This document shows, piece after piece, positions 34,136-46,232 of a stretch of 64,000 nucleotides of DNA. The notes beneath the pieces are model-generated. The model searched no databases, was not told the origin of the DNA, and worked only from the letters and a program-made list of their open reading frames with translations. The stretch is from the NCBI GenBank assembly GCA_031216915.1, contig CM062297.1, positions 542,894,971 to 542,958,970 on the forward strand, in the 5' to 3' direction. The position numbers were made by a program, and so were the translations under genes. The DNA is from Pictodentalium vernedei (taxonomy: Eukaryota; Mollusca; Scaphopoda; Dentaliida; Dentaliidae). Numbering within the stretch: the stretch's first letter is position 1; every line of letters begins with the position of its first letter.

Positions 34136-34381
34136 TTAACCCTTAAAGGCCTAATTCCTACTTGACCCACGTTTTTCTACAACAAAACAGTTGGCCCAAC
34201 ATGCAGTTTTGGGGTAAAGTTGCAAGTTACACTCAAAGTGCCTTGACTGTTGTTTCTAGGCAAGTCTTGGTTGCCTATACAGGCAGTCAAGACTTGCCTA
34301 GAAACAATTGCAAAGGCACAGAATTTTGACTATCAAAGTATACCAAAAATGTTCACAAATCTCTAGTCCCTTAAGGGTTAA
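34136..34381. mobile_element. TTAA-flanked MITE (M5)
   Basis: TTAA at both ends and short inverted termini (CCCTTAAAGG / CCCTTAAGGG). A central foldback (CAAGTCTTGGTTGCC ... GGCAGTCAAGACTTG) lies near 34262-34300. No ORF. A related truncated copy is at about 44130-44345. Confidence 0.6.
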
Positions 34382-35554
34382 AAACAACAGATCAGACCAA
34401 AACCAAACAAAATGGTCAAAGATGAAGTAGGGTGTATCCTTGTATTTTCAGTTTGTCATCACGTTGGTCACAAATCAATTCACATTCTCCGACACAAAAG
34501 TGGCATTGCAGGCGCCACATGAGGCCGGATCAAAAATTCCAAACCTTCATTCACATCCAGAGGTCCTACCTGAACATATGAACACACTTTCAACGTTTTG
34601 AATGAAAACCCCTAGGGCCATTTTTCGCTGGAAACTGATTCACTAATGACAAAAGTGGCACTACAGGTGCCACATGGAGACCGAATGAAAAATCCAAAAC
34701 CTTTATGCATATTCAGAGACCCTACCTAAACATATGAACACACTTTCATCGTTTAGAGTTAAAACATCATGGAGCCTTTCACTGGAAAGTGATTCTCCAA
34801 AGACAAAAGTGACGCTACAGCCATCACATGGGGCCGAATAAAAAAATCTGAAACCTTTACACACATCTAGAGACCCTACCTGAACATACGAACACACTTT
34901 CAACATTTCGAATTAAAACCCCTGGAACCTTTTTCTGGAAACCGATTCTCTAATGACAAAAGTGGTGCTACATGGGGCCCGAATAAAAAATCTGAAACCT
35001 TTATGCACATCTAGAGACCCTACCTGAACATACGAACACACTTTCAACATAATTAAAACCCCTAGGAACCTTTTGCCGGAAACCGATTCTCTAATGACAA
35101 AAGTGATGCTACATGGGGCGGAATCAAAAATCTGAAACCTTTATGCACATCTAAAGACCTGACCTGAACATTTGCACACTTTGAATGTTTTGAAAATCTC
35201 TGGGAGCCTTATGCCAGAAACCAATTCTGTAACGACAAAAGTGGCGCTATGTGTGCCACATGGGAACAAATAAAAAATCTGAAGCATTTATGCATTTCTA
35301 GACACCCTACCGGAACACATGAACACACTTTCAATGTTTCAAATTAAAACTCCAAGGAGCCATTTACCGGAAAACAATTCTGTAATGGCAAAAGTGGTGC
35401 TGCAGGGGCCACATGAGGCCAAATCAAAAATCCGAACCCTTTATGCTCATCTACAGTCTCTACCAGAACAGAACACACTTTCAATGTTTCGAAAACAAAA
35501 CCCCTAGGAGCCTTTCGCCGGAAATCGATTCTCTAATGACAAAAATGGTGCTAC

Positions 35555-36405
35555 AGACACCACACAGTTTCTGAAACAAAGAGAAAATGGAATGGTCGGA
35601 CAAAATGTATATCATGCCACCCGACGTGTAGTGTCGGCCAAGACACACAGTGCCGAGCCAGGGTAAGTAAGTTTAAAAAATTTTTTTTTAAAACTTACTT
35701 TGTAAATGGTGTTCACGGGTGCATTCTCAAACATTCAACAAAAGTTTTTCCCTGTTTCATAAATTGTATTTTGAACAAATGAAAAGGAAATCATCATTAG
35801 CTATACAGGTGAGTGTTTGTATGGTGATTAGTGTAATTGTAATATTCAAATCAGTGAAACCGCATTGCTTTCTATCATAATATTTTGTCATGAAGCCTGA
35901 AGTTGATGCTGTAATTTATTTTCCTGAAGTTGATACTATAAATAATTTATAGCATCAACTTGAGGATTCTTGACGAAAAATTTCTTCTTGTAACAGTAAG
36001 TTTGGTAACAACATTGCATGCGTTTTGACAATCTCAGTCAGTCCAGATTGTTGAGCATGCGTGTTTCTACCAGTTTCTAATTCTCAATTACTACAATCGA
36101 ATGCACCCAATTTCAGCGTGTCTGACAACAAAACCATGTGAAGCCAAACACACGAAACTGTATCACTGAAGACAATAACAAAATCACTTTTTATCACTGA
36201 AAGTGATGATGAGAGGAAAGTATCTTTGCAAAAATGAAAGATGTGTTCTTCCAATTTACAGTGCTCTGTCCAGAACCAAGGCGACTGTGTATGGATACAA
36301 CTTGGCTAAAATTGGCTTGATTTAGTGTGAAGTTTTATTTTTGTCCAACAGCAAATTTGATTGGACATGTCCGATGTCCGACCGTTATTTCAGGCTCTGG
36401 CACCA
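35555..36405. other. Insertion within array Z
   Basis: Unique in this window. It begins near TCGGACAAAATGTATA and ends near GTCCGATGTCCGACCG. It contains two strong foldbacks (35664-35700 and about 35920-35965, GAAGTTGATACTATAAAT / ATTTATAGCATCAACTT). Presumed transposable element; class not recognised. Confidence 0.4.
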
Positions 36406-36601
36406 CATGGGGGCCAAATAAAAAATATGAAACATTTATACACATCTAGAGACCCTACATGAACATATAAACACATTTTCAATGTTTCGATTTAAAACCT
36501 CTTGGAGACTTTCGACGTAAACCAATTCTCTAATGACAAAAGTGGCGATACGGGCATCACATGGGGCAGAATAAAAAATCTGAAACCTTTATGCACATCT
36601 A

Positions 36602-36985
36602 GACACCCTACCAGAACATACGAACAGTGACAGTTTTATGGGTGGAGGAAGCCGGTGTACCCAGAGAGAACCACCGAGCAACGACGAGCAGCTGCCAGCT
36701 CCCCAACATCGTAACTTCGCACTGCAGCACAGGCAAGTTAAGATTAGTTGAAGACATGTGCACCATCGATGTGCAGTACGCATTAGTATACAGCGTCATC
36801 ATGCCCCCATGTGGACAATCAGGGTTAAGTGTCTTACCCAAGGACACAACGTGGGAGTCTGAATCGATCGCTCAGACGGTCACCCATCCAAGGACTAACC
36901 AGGCTCGACATTGCTTAACTTCGGTGATCTGACGAGAACTGGTTACCGCAATGCCATTGCGCTCCCGGCCGAATTATTTATTTAT
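36602..36985 (-). repeat. 5S-rRNA-headed SINE (S4)
   Basis: Minus-strand reading starts with a 5S rRNA-like head (36870-36966). In plus orientation CCCATCCAAGGACTAACCAG and the following 'ctcgacattgcttaacttcg' and 'gatctgacgaga' are the complement of the conserved 5S internal promoter region. The body after the head is the same as in the tRNA-headed copies. Transcription by Pol III from an internal 5S-type promoter is inferred. Confidence 0.85.
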
Positions 36986-37019
36986 TGGTGTGTAAGGCCA
37001 CATATTTCTGCACAATGGC

Positions 37020-37330
37020 TAATCATGACCACGACAGTTTTACGAGTGGAGGAAGCCTGAGCACCCGGGGAGAACCACTGAGCAATGGCAAGCAACTGTC
37101 AGCTCCCCAACATACTAACTCCACACAAGCAGGGTAAGCATTAGTTGACAAGTGCACCATCGACATGTAGTATGCCTTAGTACACAACATCACCATGCCC
37201 CCACTTGAGCAATGTGGGTGAAGTGCCTTGCCCAAGGACACAACATGGTTGCCGCAGGTGGGAATCAAACCGAGGACCTCTCGGCTTTCAGCCTGCACCT
37301 CTACATACTGAGCCACGGCGCCCTCACATG
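37020..37330 (-). repeat. tRNA-headed SINE (S5)
   Basis: The head at the right end is complementary to a tRNA: TGAGCCACGG (A box) at 37309-37318 and 'gggaatcaaaccgag' (B box) near 37260. Same body as S4, which sits immediately to its left. Confidence 0.8.
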
Positions 37331-38030
37331 AGGCCACATCAAAAATCCAAAACCTTTATGCATATCTAGAGACCCTACCTGAACATATGAACACACTTTC
37401 AACATTTCAAATTAAAACTCCTAGGAGCCTTTCACTGGAAACCGATTCTCTAATGACAAAAGTGATGCTATGGGCACCACAAGGGGCCGAATCCTTTATG
37501 CACATCTAGAGACCCTACCTGAACATATGAACACACTTTCAGCATTTCTAATTAAAACCCCTACAAGCTTTACGCTGGAGATCGATTCTCTAATGACAAA
37601 AGTGGCACTACAGGAACCACATGGAGGCCGCATCAAAATTCCGAAACCTTTTTGCACATCTAGAGACCCTACTAGAACATATGAACACACTTTCAACGTT
37701 TCGAATTAAACCCCTAGGAGCCTTCCACCGGAATTCAATTCTCCAACAACAAAAGTGGCACTACGAGCCCCACATGGGACCAAATCAAAAATCTGAAACC
37801 TTTATGAACATCTAGAGACCTTACCTGAACATATGAACACACTTTCAACGTTTCGAATTAAAACTGCTAGGAGCCTTTTGCCAGAAACCAATTCTTTAAT
37901 GACAAAAGTGGTGCTATGGGCACCACATGGGGGGCTGAATCAAAATTCCGAAACCTGTATGCACATCTAGACACCTACCGGAACACATAAACATACTTTC
38001 AACAATCAAAATATCCTAGAAGTCTTTCGT

Positions 38031-38624
38031 CAGCAGTATTTTAGCTTGGTCTTTATGAGGCGCCACTGGCATCACCTGGTGACAAAAATTCTAACTAAAC
38101 CTATTTTTGTCATCTCTATACCATGCTTAAGAAGTATGGCAAGTTTCAAAGTTATAGCTAAAAAAACACATGTACAGACGAAGATCATCAATATATCCCC
38201 ACATTTTTGAAAATGATAACTAGGGCTTGAACACCCTAGAAAAAAAAATCTATGACTTTTCTAGACAAATTTCTTTCCAGGATCTCTGCCTGAAGTTATT
38301 TTAATCATCTCAGATATTTGTTGTTCAATAACCAACTGACTGCTCCAGGACACAAATGAAAACAATGTACCAGACACTCCAAGCATCTATCAGAAGCTCT
38401 CTCACGAGAGCTTCTCAAGGATTAACATAAAGTTACAAATATTATTTTATTGGGTAAGAAAAATACTTTTCACTACAAAAACATACAAATACCAGAGCTT
38501 AGGCTTCGGTGTGATAGATAGTAGTTCCAATAGTTTCTGAGTTATATCTGGCCTTCAACATATGTCACCTTGACCCTGAAGATGCATAAGAAACTATTAA
38601 ATGTGACACAGCTTCAGACTATCC
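38031..38624. other. Intronic DNA, no gene
   Basis: Tail of family Z with low-complexity AT sequence and a small foldback (GAAGCTCTCTCACGAGAGCTTC near 38391-38412). Nothing else recognised. Confidence 0.4.
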
Positions 38625-38873
38625 TTAACTGGTTGAGGGCTACACTTTTTTTGGTGGTCTGAATTTGTTCATAAAAATTTGTTTTATTACAAATTATTGA
38701 AGAGTGCCCATAGACACTCGTCAATAATTTGCAATAAAACAAATTTATATAAACAAAATATTATTTGCGTTTGACTGAATATGAAAAATGAGCAATGAAA
38801 ATGTTGGCTTTTTCTCTGGTACCCTCATTATTTTGAAAGCAATGATAGTGGCTTCCGGCACTCAGCCAGTTAA
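38625..38873. mobile_element. TTAA-flanked MITE (M1)
   Basis: TTAA|CTGGTTGAGGGCT at the left and GGCACTCAGCCAG|TTAA at the right, with an internal foldback around AAACAAATTT. Same family as 41211-41460, 60881-61057 and 63089-63284. Confidence 0.7.
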
Positions 38874-39079
38874 TATCTGTATGAAGTTGGATAATGCACG
38901 TCAAAGGATGCCAAGGGATTGCAATAACTCACCCTGACTTTCAGTTAGATGAGCTAAGAAGAAAGAAAACCGAAGCAACATACAACTGCTATATAAAAGG
39001 TCTGAAACTATGGGATTAAAAAAATGCTAAACCTAAACTCTTAACTGAATGCAGACACTTCTGCCGATTTGTACAGTGG

Positions 39080-39380
39080 AGCTAACTTAATTGGATATCT
39101 CTGAACTGAATAACATTTTAGTTGAATATAACTTCTCAACACAAAACCATTTATTATACTTTCAGTACAAATTTAACCTGTTAACTGCATATAGGCTACA
39201 GAATAAACTATTATCAACTGAATAAAAAAACTTGTAATATGTTGAGAAATCATCATGACAATCACCAAATTCTTCTTGTTTATAGATCTATTTGGCCTCA
39301 GTACATCCCATAGAGGCATTTAATCTGTTATATCTTGTTTGACAAAGCTCTATGAGCTCCGTCAAACAAGACGTAATAGA
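39080..39380. repeat. Repeat R, second copy (inverted)
   Basis: Inverted homologue of 26263-26388 plus 29883-30140 without the Tc1 element. It therefore shows the empty target site. It ends in the TATCTTGTTTGACAAAGCTC palindrome (39330-39373). Confidence 0.65.
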
Positions 39381-39419
39381 ATAAATACTCAGTTTATGAC
39401 TCAAATATGGACAAGAGCA

Positions 39420-40212
39420 ATGCAAAGCTTGGCTTATGCCCCCCGACGGTGTCATAAAAGGGAAGGTAAGTCTCTCGGAAGCATAACCAAATCAAAAAGA
39501 AGAAGCTTCCTCTAGACACCAATAATGCATCAAAAAAAGAAGAAATTGATTTGGCAGCCATATTGAATTGGCTAGCTGATCCAAAATCGAAAGGAAACTT
39601 CCTCTAGACACCAATAATGCCTAACCAACAAGATCAGTTTTGCAGAACTTTAGTTATAGAGCAGAAACCAATTTCAAGTGTATTTATCATTGGAAGTCAC
39701 TGTGACTTTGACCTTCGGGACATCATGGTCAAAATAAATAGGTTTCTTCCAATTATCATACCTAATCCACATATGAAGTTTGGTAAAGATCCGGCTGGTA
39801 GAACTTTAGTTAACTGACGGAATGCAGCAGAAACCTGCTTCAAGTACATTTAATGTTGAAGGTCACAGTGACCTTGTCCTTTGGCACATCAACATCAAAA
39901 TAAATACGGTTCTACCTCACACCATACCTAGACTCCACACTTAGTTATATCAAGATCAGTCTTGCAGAACTTTAGTTATAGAGCGGAAACCAATTTCAAG
40001 TGTATTTAACATTGAAGGTCACCGTGACCTTGAACTTTGGAACATCATGGTCAAAATAAATTCTACACATCATACCTAACCCACATATAAAGTTTGGTAA
40101 AGATCCGGTTGGTAGAACTTTAGTTAATTGACGGAATGCAAAAAGTTAACGGACAGACGACGGACATGGTGATAACATAATGCCCCCTCCTCAAAGAGGC
40201 TGGGGGCATAAA
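39420..40212 (+). repeat. Repeat family V
   Basis: Starts near GCTTATGCCCCCCGACGGTG and ends in a foldback (AATGCCCCCTCC / GGCTGGGGGCAT, 40180-40209). The interior carries repeated 'gaaggtcacagtgaccttg' and 'agaactttagttatagagc' units. No ORF. Confidence 0.65.
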
Positions 40213-40764
40213 AAATGTCATACATAATTCCTGTCAACTGAATATGCCGCTTAATTGAAAATTTTTCACTGGCAAAGTGGCTATTTAATTAATAGGGTTC
40301 CACTGAAGTAGGTGAACTACAAAATACAAGAACTTTTGAGTGTTCAAAGTTATATAACAAATGCATGCTTCTACAAAATTTTGTTGAAAATACCTAAGAT
40401 AGTTCTCAATACAGAGCTGCAGATTGGGAAAAGAGGGAAAGAGAAACAGGGATGGAGAGGTATACTGAAAGATAGCCAAATGCTATAATCCTCACTTTAA
40501 AAAAAGTGATAAACTAAAATTCAGCACCCCAGTTCCAGTGTTTTTCTGATCATCTTTTTTCAACTTATTCACAAAAATGATCTCACTTACACAGCAGCGT
40601 AATTATTATTCATTTGGAACGTTGATCCATAATTTCCTACCAAGATACTTTTGGAGCCTGAATTTAGAACGCAGTTAACAATTAAATTCTTGACATTCAA
40701 GAAGGATAAAAATATTTTTCAGACATCTCAGCTATTCTAATCTTTAGTGTAAAGCTCTAATCAC

Positions 40765-40994
40765 CTGTCTCTACTGGAGCTTCGTCTTCTATCTCTACTC
40801 CTGCTTCTTTTTCGGTGTCTATCTCTTCGTCTCTCTTTGTCTTTTTCACGTTCTCTCTCTCTTAATTTCTCTTTTTCCAGTTCTTTTTCTCTTTCCCTTT
40901 GTTTTCTGGCTTCTCGTTCTTTCTGTCTCTCTATTTCTCTCTCCTCTTTTTCTTTCAATAACCTTGCTTCCTTTTCTAAATCCTTTTCTTTTTT
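40765..40994 (-). CDS. LUC7L3: LUC7L3-like gene, Arg/Glu coiled-coil exon
   Basis: 230-nt exon with acceptor TTGTTTTCTGTAG and donor GACAG|GTGATT. It encodes a long charged helix (KKEKDLEKEARLLKEKEERE, then KEREARKQREREKELEKEK) that passes into RS repeats (RKRSRSRDRRRSSSRD). This is the layout that follows the second zinc finger in LUC7L3. It begins in phase 0, fitting the donors of both zinc-finger exons, and ends in phase 2, fitting the RS exon at 33559-33818. The helix probably serves protein contacts in the U1 snRNP; that is inferred from the family. Confidence 0.85.
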
Positions 40995-41210
40995 CTACAG
41001 AAAACAATCAAACATGGCAGTGTGCAAAGTTCAAAAATTACCCTAACCGACTGACCATTCACGTGGTTTGGGGATGGCTAACCGAATAAAAATTCTTGGG
41101 GAAACTGCTTCTTTATCATTTACAAGTGTTTATATATTGTTTGGAATTGAAAGATATTTAACAACTCAAGGCAAAAGTCTAAAAATCTATCAAGACACAA
41201 GAAAGGCTGG

Positions 41211-41460
41211 TTAACCAGTAGAGTGCTGGAAGCCCATATTTGGGCTTTATTCTGAACTGCATGTGCCTGAAGTTAAAAGCTTCATATCCTGTGGATGTCA
41301 TCCATATTATGTTGAAAGTAAAATTACTTCATCTCCATAAATTTGCATTCTTGCAATTTATGGGAGACTGCCCATAGGCATTCTCCCATAAATTGTAACA
41401 AGACAAAAACGTGTGAACAAATTTTGATGCTGAGAAAAAATGTAGCATTCTACCAGTTAA
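41211..41460. mobile_element. TTAA-flanked MITE (M2)
   Basis: TTAACCAGTAGAGTGCT at the left, AGCATTCTACCAGTTAA at the right. Internal foldbacks include GCCCATATTTGGGC and a CAATTTATGGGAGA pair. Confidence 0.7.
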
Positions 41461-42051
41461 GTTACTAAAACTTTATCATTTAAGATGCAATATTTGGCTA
41501 ATTGGCTAACTGGCCATCTGTTTACATACATTTAAATTTGCGTAACCACCACGTGAACGAAACGAGCATTCTCGTCAAATTTTGCACATTGTATGGACTT
41601 TCAACATATTTCATAATACCAGGAAACCTACACCCCGAAAACTGAAATGAAACAACCTAATCATGAAATCAATTTTTGTGTAATAATTCAGATGAAGTGC
41701 AAACCATCCACTCTCTGCTACTTCCTCCATTATAGTTACAGCAAACTTTTCATTCCAATTCACCAAACCCATTTTTCTAGCCCATATCACAATAAAATGC
41801 TCAAGGGAAAAGTTGCAATAATGCACTGGCAGTAAGAATACTTTTTCTGACACAACACTGAGAATTAACCTCACCAGCAAATATAATTAACAGTGCTTCC
41901 TTCAAAATAATTTTAAAGAACTTGTTTCCTCTCTTCACAACAACAAACCTCCCCCCCCCCCCCACTCCACATACATACACATAATAAAACTTTTTGAACT
42001 GGCATTTTCACCACAGCTAACATCACAGTAGGACCATAAACCCATAACTAT
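41461..42051. other. Intronic DNA, no gene
   Basis: AT-rich. A C run at 41951-41963 is the only notable feature. Confidence 0.4.
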
Positions 42052-42312
42052 TTAACCTTTTACCTAACACGAAAACACGAAAAGCGAACAACACTTGCAG
42101 ACACAATTCTTGAATAACTAAAATTTTTCAGTTTTTGTATCAAAAACATATCTTATGACCCCTCACTGGAACGGGCTCAATGGGTTCATTCCAATGAGGG
42201 GTCATAAGCTACTTTTTTAGACAAAAAAATGAAAAAAAATAATGAAAACTGAATGGTAATTTTTGTGAATTGTGCTGGCCAGTTTTGGCAATTAGGGTTG
42301 GTGAAGGGTTAA
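42052..42312. mobile_element. TTAA-flanked MITE (M6)
   Basis: TTAACC at the left and GGGTTAA at the right. A central foldback pairs CTTATGACCCCTCACTGGAA with TTCCAATGAGGGGTCATAAG (about 42153-42210). Confidence 0.55.
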
Positions 42313-42589
42313 ATTGTCAATGCCAAACAAGGAATATGAATAACACTCCAAAACAAGCTTCAAGTCTAATAACTCACTTGGAATAAAGTTGTCAAAATTA
42401 AAATATAAAGAAAATTATCAGAATGAATAGCATACAACAATAGTGTGCAATTAAAGGAACTAGGTGAATGGATATGATTTAAAAACATGTAACGAACTTG
42501 CCTTGCATGAGGCTATATTCTTATTGATCACAAGCCTGGCCAGAACCCAAGTTGCATTGGCTTAAGTCATGTGTATTACCATTGTGCCA

Positions 42590-42885
42590 TATGCCTTAGC
42601 ACACTACAACATCTATGTTGTGTCCTTGAGCAAGGAACTTAATCCCGATTGCTCACGTGGGGACACAGTGGTGCTGTGTACCAAGGTGTACTGCACGTCG
42701 ATGGCACACTTGTCTTCAACCAATGCGAACTCTGCTTGTGCGGAGTTATTACGTTGGAGAGTCTGGCAGTTGCTCACCATTGTTCAATGGTTCTCTCCGG
42801 GTAATACGGCTTCCTCCACCTGTAAAACTGTCCGACACGAGGTGACCCTGGCTGTCGAAATTGTCGTTAAATCCAAATAAATTAA
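42590..42885 (+). repeat. SINE (S6)
   Basis: Shared SINE body in plus orientation ('ccttgagcaaggaacttaat' to 'gtcgttaaatccaaataaat'). The Pol III head is degraded. Confidence 0.75.
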
Positions 42886-43139
42886 TAACACTACAGCATT
42901 GTGCGCCCACTGAACAAGCAAGATAAAAACTCTTTGCTCTAGCAAAGTTCCTGGTACATATATTTGAATGCAAATACAAATGTTCCAATATAGTGAACAC
43001 AAAAACAAATACGAATTATCAATACACTTATTTGAGAATGTATGATAATCCCGAAAATATAAATATTTTAAGAATGTATTTAAATGTTTTGAATCTGTAC
43101 AACCCCTCATACTCTACAACGGTTTCATAAACATTTTTA

Positions 43140-43492
43140 TTATGTATTTAATGGGGTTTAATGACACTTTTGACAGCCAGGGTCACCTCATGTTGGACAG
43201 TTTTATGGGTGGTGGAAGCTGGAGTACCTGGAGAGAACCACTGAGCAACGGTGAGCAACTGTCAGGCTCCCCAACATAGTAACGCCACACAAGCAGGGTT
43301 AGCATTGGTTGAAGACAAGTGTACCATCTGCATGCAGTACGCCTTAGTACACAATAACACTGCGCCCCCACGTGGGCAATGGGGTGAAGTGTCTTGCCCA
43401 AGGACACGTGGTTGCCGCAGGTAGGATTGAAACCGAGGACCTCTCAGCTTACAGCCTGCAACTCTACCTCCTGAGCCACCATGCCCCCTCAT
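43140..43492 (-). repeat. tRNA-headed SINE (S7)
   Basis: Shared body in reverse orientation. The head complement at 43420-43488 has 'gattgaaaccgagga' (B box) and 'ctcctgagccaccatg' (A box). Confidence 0.82.
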
Positions 43493-44129
43493 AAACATTC
43501 AATGAAATATGTAGGAATTAAATGAACAAATATTTGTGATAAAAATTTAGCCATCAACAAGCGCCATAACAATGCAAAAGGTTGGGAAAACAAAAATTAC
43601 TTCCCATAAGCACATCTGCACATCATACTTCACACAATGTTTTGTAAAAATGCAATTAGAAAAATAAGAGGAGTCAAGTGGGCAAATGTTTGTGATGGCC
43701 AGATTGAGAAACAGATGAAAGGACAGACACCATTTCAATATCCTCCAACTAACTTCATCAGCAGGGAATAATAACTGTTGATAATAGTACAAGCCATAGT
43801 TTAAGCCCAACAATGTTTGGAGTGCAGGGTTCAAACAAAATTGATTCCACTCTTCCTGGGGAATTCCTGTGTAAAAAAATGACACTGTTTTATTCAATTC
43901 AAGAGGCGTCATCTTCAAGAGTTTGGTAAAGAGTTAATGAAATGAGTATACTATCTGAGACAGCAATTTCTCTTTATTTGCTCTCAGGCCTTTAGATTAG
44001 TCTATTGAGACAGAAATTCCAAGTTAGTAGCCCTTCAGTGCAACTGAATAAACTTTTTGTAATACTGACTGTCGGAAACTGCCCTTTCTGTTTCTCTGGG
44101 ATTGATTGGGTGGGGCCTCAGAATATCTA
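43493..44129. other. Intronic DNA, no gene
   Basis: No coding frame or repeat recognised. Confidence 0.35.
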
Positions 44130-44345
44130 TTGACCCCTAATGGCCTAGTTCCAACTCTGAACACTTGTAGCTGCAACACAACCACAACATGTGCCACAAC
44201 ATACAGTCTCTGGTTAAACTCAAAATAACATTATCAGTAGTTTATTTATTTCTAGGAAAGAGTCTTGCCTGCCTATATAGACAGCCAAGACTTGCCTAGA
44301 AACAACTAAAAAGCATTGTGATATAGATTGTCAACATCTAACAAA

Positions 44346-45935
44346 AACAAGAGGCCCGATGGGCCCGAGGGGCCCACCTGACAATAGTTGGTTAAAGAAG
44401 GATTCAATTAGCATCTATAGCTAGTTAACACTACAGAGGAATGAAGTTATTCAATTATTTATAACTCTGCTGTCAATGCCAGATGATTTTTTTCTAGTAC
44501 AGGAATGCTACCACAGAAATACTTCCCCGATTTCCAGTAATGCAAAACTTGGGAGTTCGAATATCAACCCAGGTACTTAACTTGAACAAAATTGGGTCCG
44601 AGCTCTACCCTTCCACCAACAGGATGCTGCATACCAAATGTGAAAGCATTCTGACTGGTGAATCTGGAGAAAATGATTTTTAAAGAAATTTCATCATATT
44701 GCACCAAGTTAAAATTCAGGCTCCCATAAAAATCCCAAATATTAACTCAGGAACTCGATTTAGATAAATCTGAATCTGACCCCTCCCCCTTCCCCCTAGA
44801 GATGTTGTAAACCAAAACATTCTAAGAGATGGTTCTGGAGAGAAAGACTTTTAAAGAAATTCCGTCATATTGCACTAAGTTAAAATTCAGGCTCCCATAG
44901 GGAGCCCAAACTTGAATCTGACCCCCTAAAGATGTTGCATCGTGGGTAGCCCAAATATTAAACCCAGGCAATCGATTTGAACAAACTTGAATCTGCCCCC
45001 CCCCCCCCCCCCCCCTCCCTAAAGATGTTGCATACCAAATATGAAAGCATTTTGACTGGTGGATCTGAAGAAGAAGATTTTTAAAGATCATTCCCCATAT
45101 TGCCCTAAGTTAAAAATTTGGGGTCCTGTATTGAGCCAAATATGAACCGTGGGGCTTAATTTGAACACAATTGTATCTGACCCTCCCATGGATACTGTAT
45201 ACCAAATATCAAAAGATTCTGATCAGTGATTCTGGAGAAAATGTTTTTTTAATAATTTCTGCATATGCTGACTCAGCATTTTTTCGAAGCCCACCTACAG
45301 AACACCCTGACACAACTGATGGCAATTTTTTTTTTTTATCATTCCATTTTCCTGGTCGTAAGGATGTTTCATACCAAATAACAGTTCTCTGTTCCGTGAG
45401 GTTTGGAAAATATGGGCGTTTAAATTTTGAATTTTTTCTATTTTTAGCTCCTAGGGTTTTCAGGGCTATGAAATTTTTTTTAGCATATCAATCATAGATA
45501 CTTAGGACCCAATTATAATACATGCCAAATTTGGTTCAAAACAGCCCATTGGTTCTTGAAATACAAATTTTGGGTGGAGCCCAAAATGGGTATGCTCCTA
45601 CAGAGAGCCCAAATATTGACCTACAAACTTCCCTTGAACAGACTTTAATCTTTAACACCAAAGGATGTTCCATACCAAATATCAAGGCATTCTCTCTGGT
45701 GGTTCATGATTTTTAAAGATTTTTAGGCTTTTGGGGCATTAACCACAGCCTGAAGATGGCAGCTGCTTCATTTGAACAAAGCAGAAAGGGTATACTCCAA
45801 AGATGGTCTGTGTAATATATGTCTGAATTTGGCGCGGTGGCTTTGATGATGAAGACAAGTTTCAAAATTTAAAGGACTGCAGATGCCAAATGATGGCAAT
45901 AGCTCCCGCTGACTTGCAGTCGGGTGAGCTTAAAA
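44346..45935 (+). mobile_element. AACAAGAGGCCC-type element (E2)
   Basis: Starts AACAAGAGGCCCGATGGGCC and ends in the hairpin GCTCCCGCTGACTTGCAGTC plus GGGTGAGCTTAAAA. Internal ~170-bp units are homologous to E1. A poly-C run (about 44998-45015) lies in one unit. It has landed in an M5-like MITE at 44130-44345. Confidence 0.75.
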
Positions 45936-46061
45936 AAATATATATAAAAACTAAAATACGGTCCAATATGACCATGGTTTGGAATGTCTGTGGGACGAAA
46001 CATCCAAGGTCAAAACATCTGAAGAAAATGTGCAGAAACATCTAGGGCAAAAGACATTTAC

Positions 46062-46232
46062 CTCCTTCACACTTTCAACATATGAACGAATTCTTGCATA
46101 ACCAGCATGCTGCTTCCCCATGATATGCTCATCCACTCTCTGCTGCACATCACCAACAACTAAAAGAGCCCCACAAACTGTGCACACTTCCATCATCTTC
46201 TCAGGCTCAGTGGATTGGTTGGCCTGCATACT
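46062..46232 (-). CDS. LUC7L3: LUC7L3-like gene, zinc-finger-2 exon, version a (downstream)
   Basis: 171-nt exon (57 codons, phase 0 at both ends) with acceptor CTCCGCTTTTGTAG and donor GAG|GTAAAT. It encodes MMEVCTVCGALLVV, then QQRVDEHIMGKQHAGYARIR and a helical tail ESVKE. Cys-x2-Cys and His-x5-His (HIMGKQH) form the second LUC7 zinc finger, which contacts the U1 snRNA/5' splice-site duplex in this family. The tail resembles the LUC7L3 helix that leads into the Arg/Glu region. It lies 49 nt downstream of a second exon encoding the same domain, so the two are probably used alternatively. No lesion is visible in either. Confidence 0.87.

Larger units (their letters stand above)
34440..38030 (+). 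repeat. Repeat family Z: ~150-bp tandem array with insertions
   Basis: About 14 units carry 'cctttatgcacatctagaga', 'ccctacctgaacatatgaac', 'acactttcaacgtttcgaat' and 'gattctctaatgacaaaagt', spaced about 145-155 bp. The array is interrupted at about 35555-36405 by an unrelated AT-rich segment with foldbacks (AAGTAAGTTT / AAACTTACTT near 35664-35700) and at 36605-37325 by two SINEs. ORFs across it differ from unit to unit and are not coding. Confidence 0.75.

Noticed and set aside
35319-35507. Possible small secreted peptide
   Set aside because: Spans more than one Z unit; the same sequence is disrupted in the neighbouring units.
36870-36966. A genuine 5S rRNA gene
   Set aside because: Only part of 5S is present, with several changes, and it is joined to the SINE body.
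34703-37815. Several 60-80-codon ORFs in array Z on both strands
   Set aside because: They change frame from unit to unit and carry no domain; products of the tandem repeat.
40837-41046. Plus-strand Ser/Phe/Leu-rich ORF
   Set aside because: Antisense of the Arg/Glu exon of LUC7L3; the splice sites and phase fit support the minus strand.
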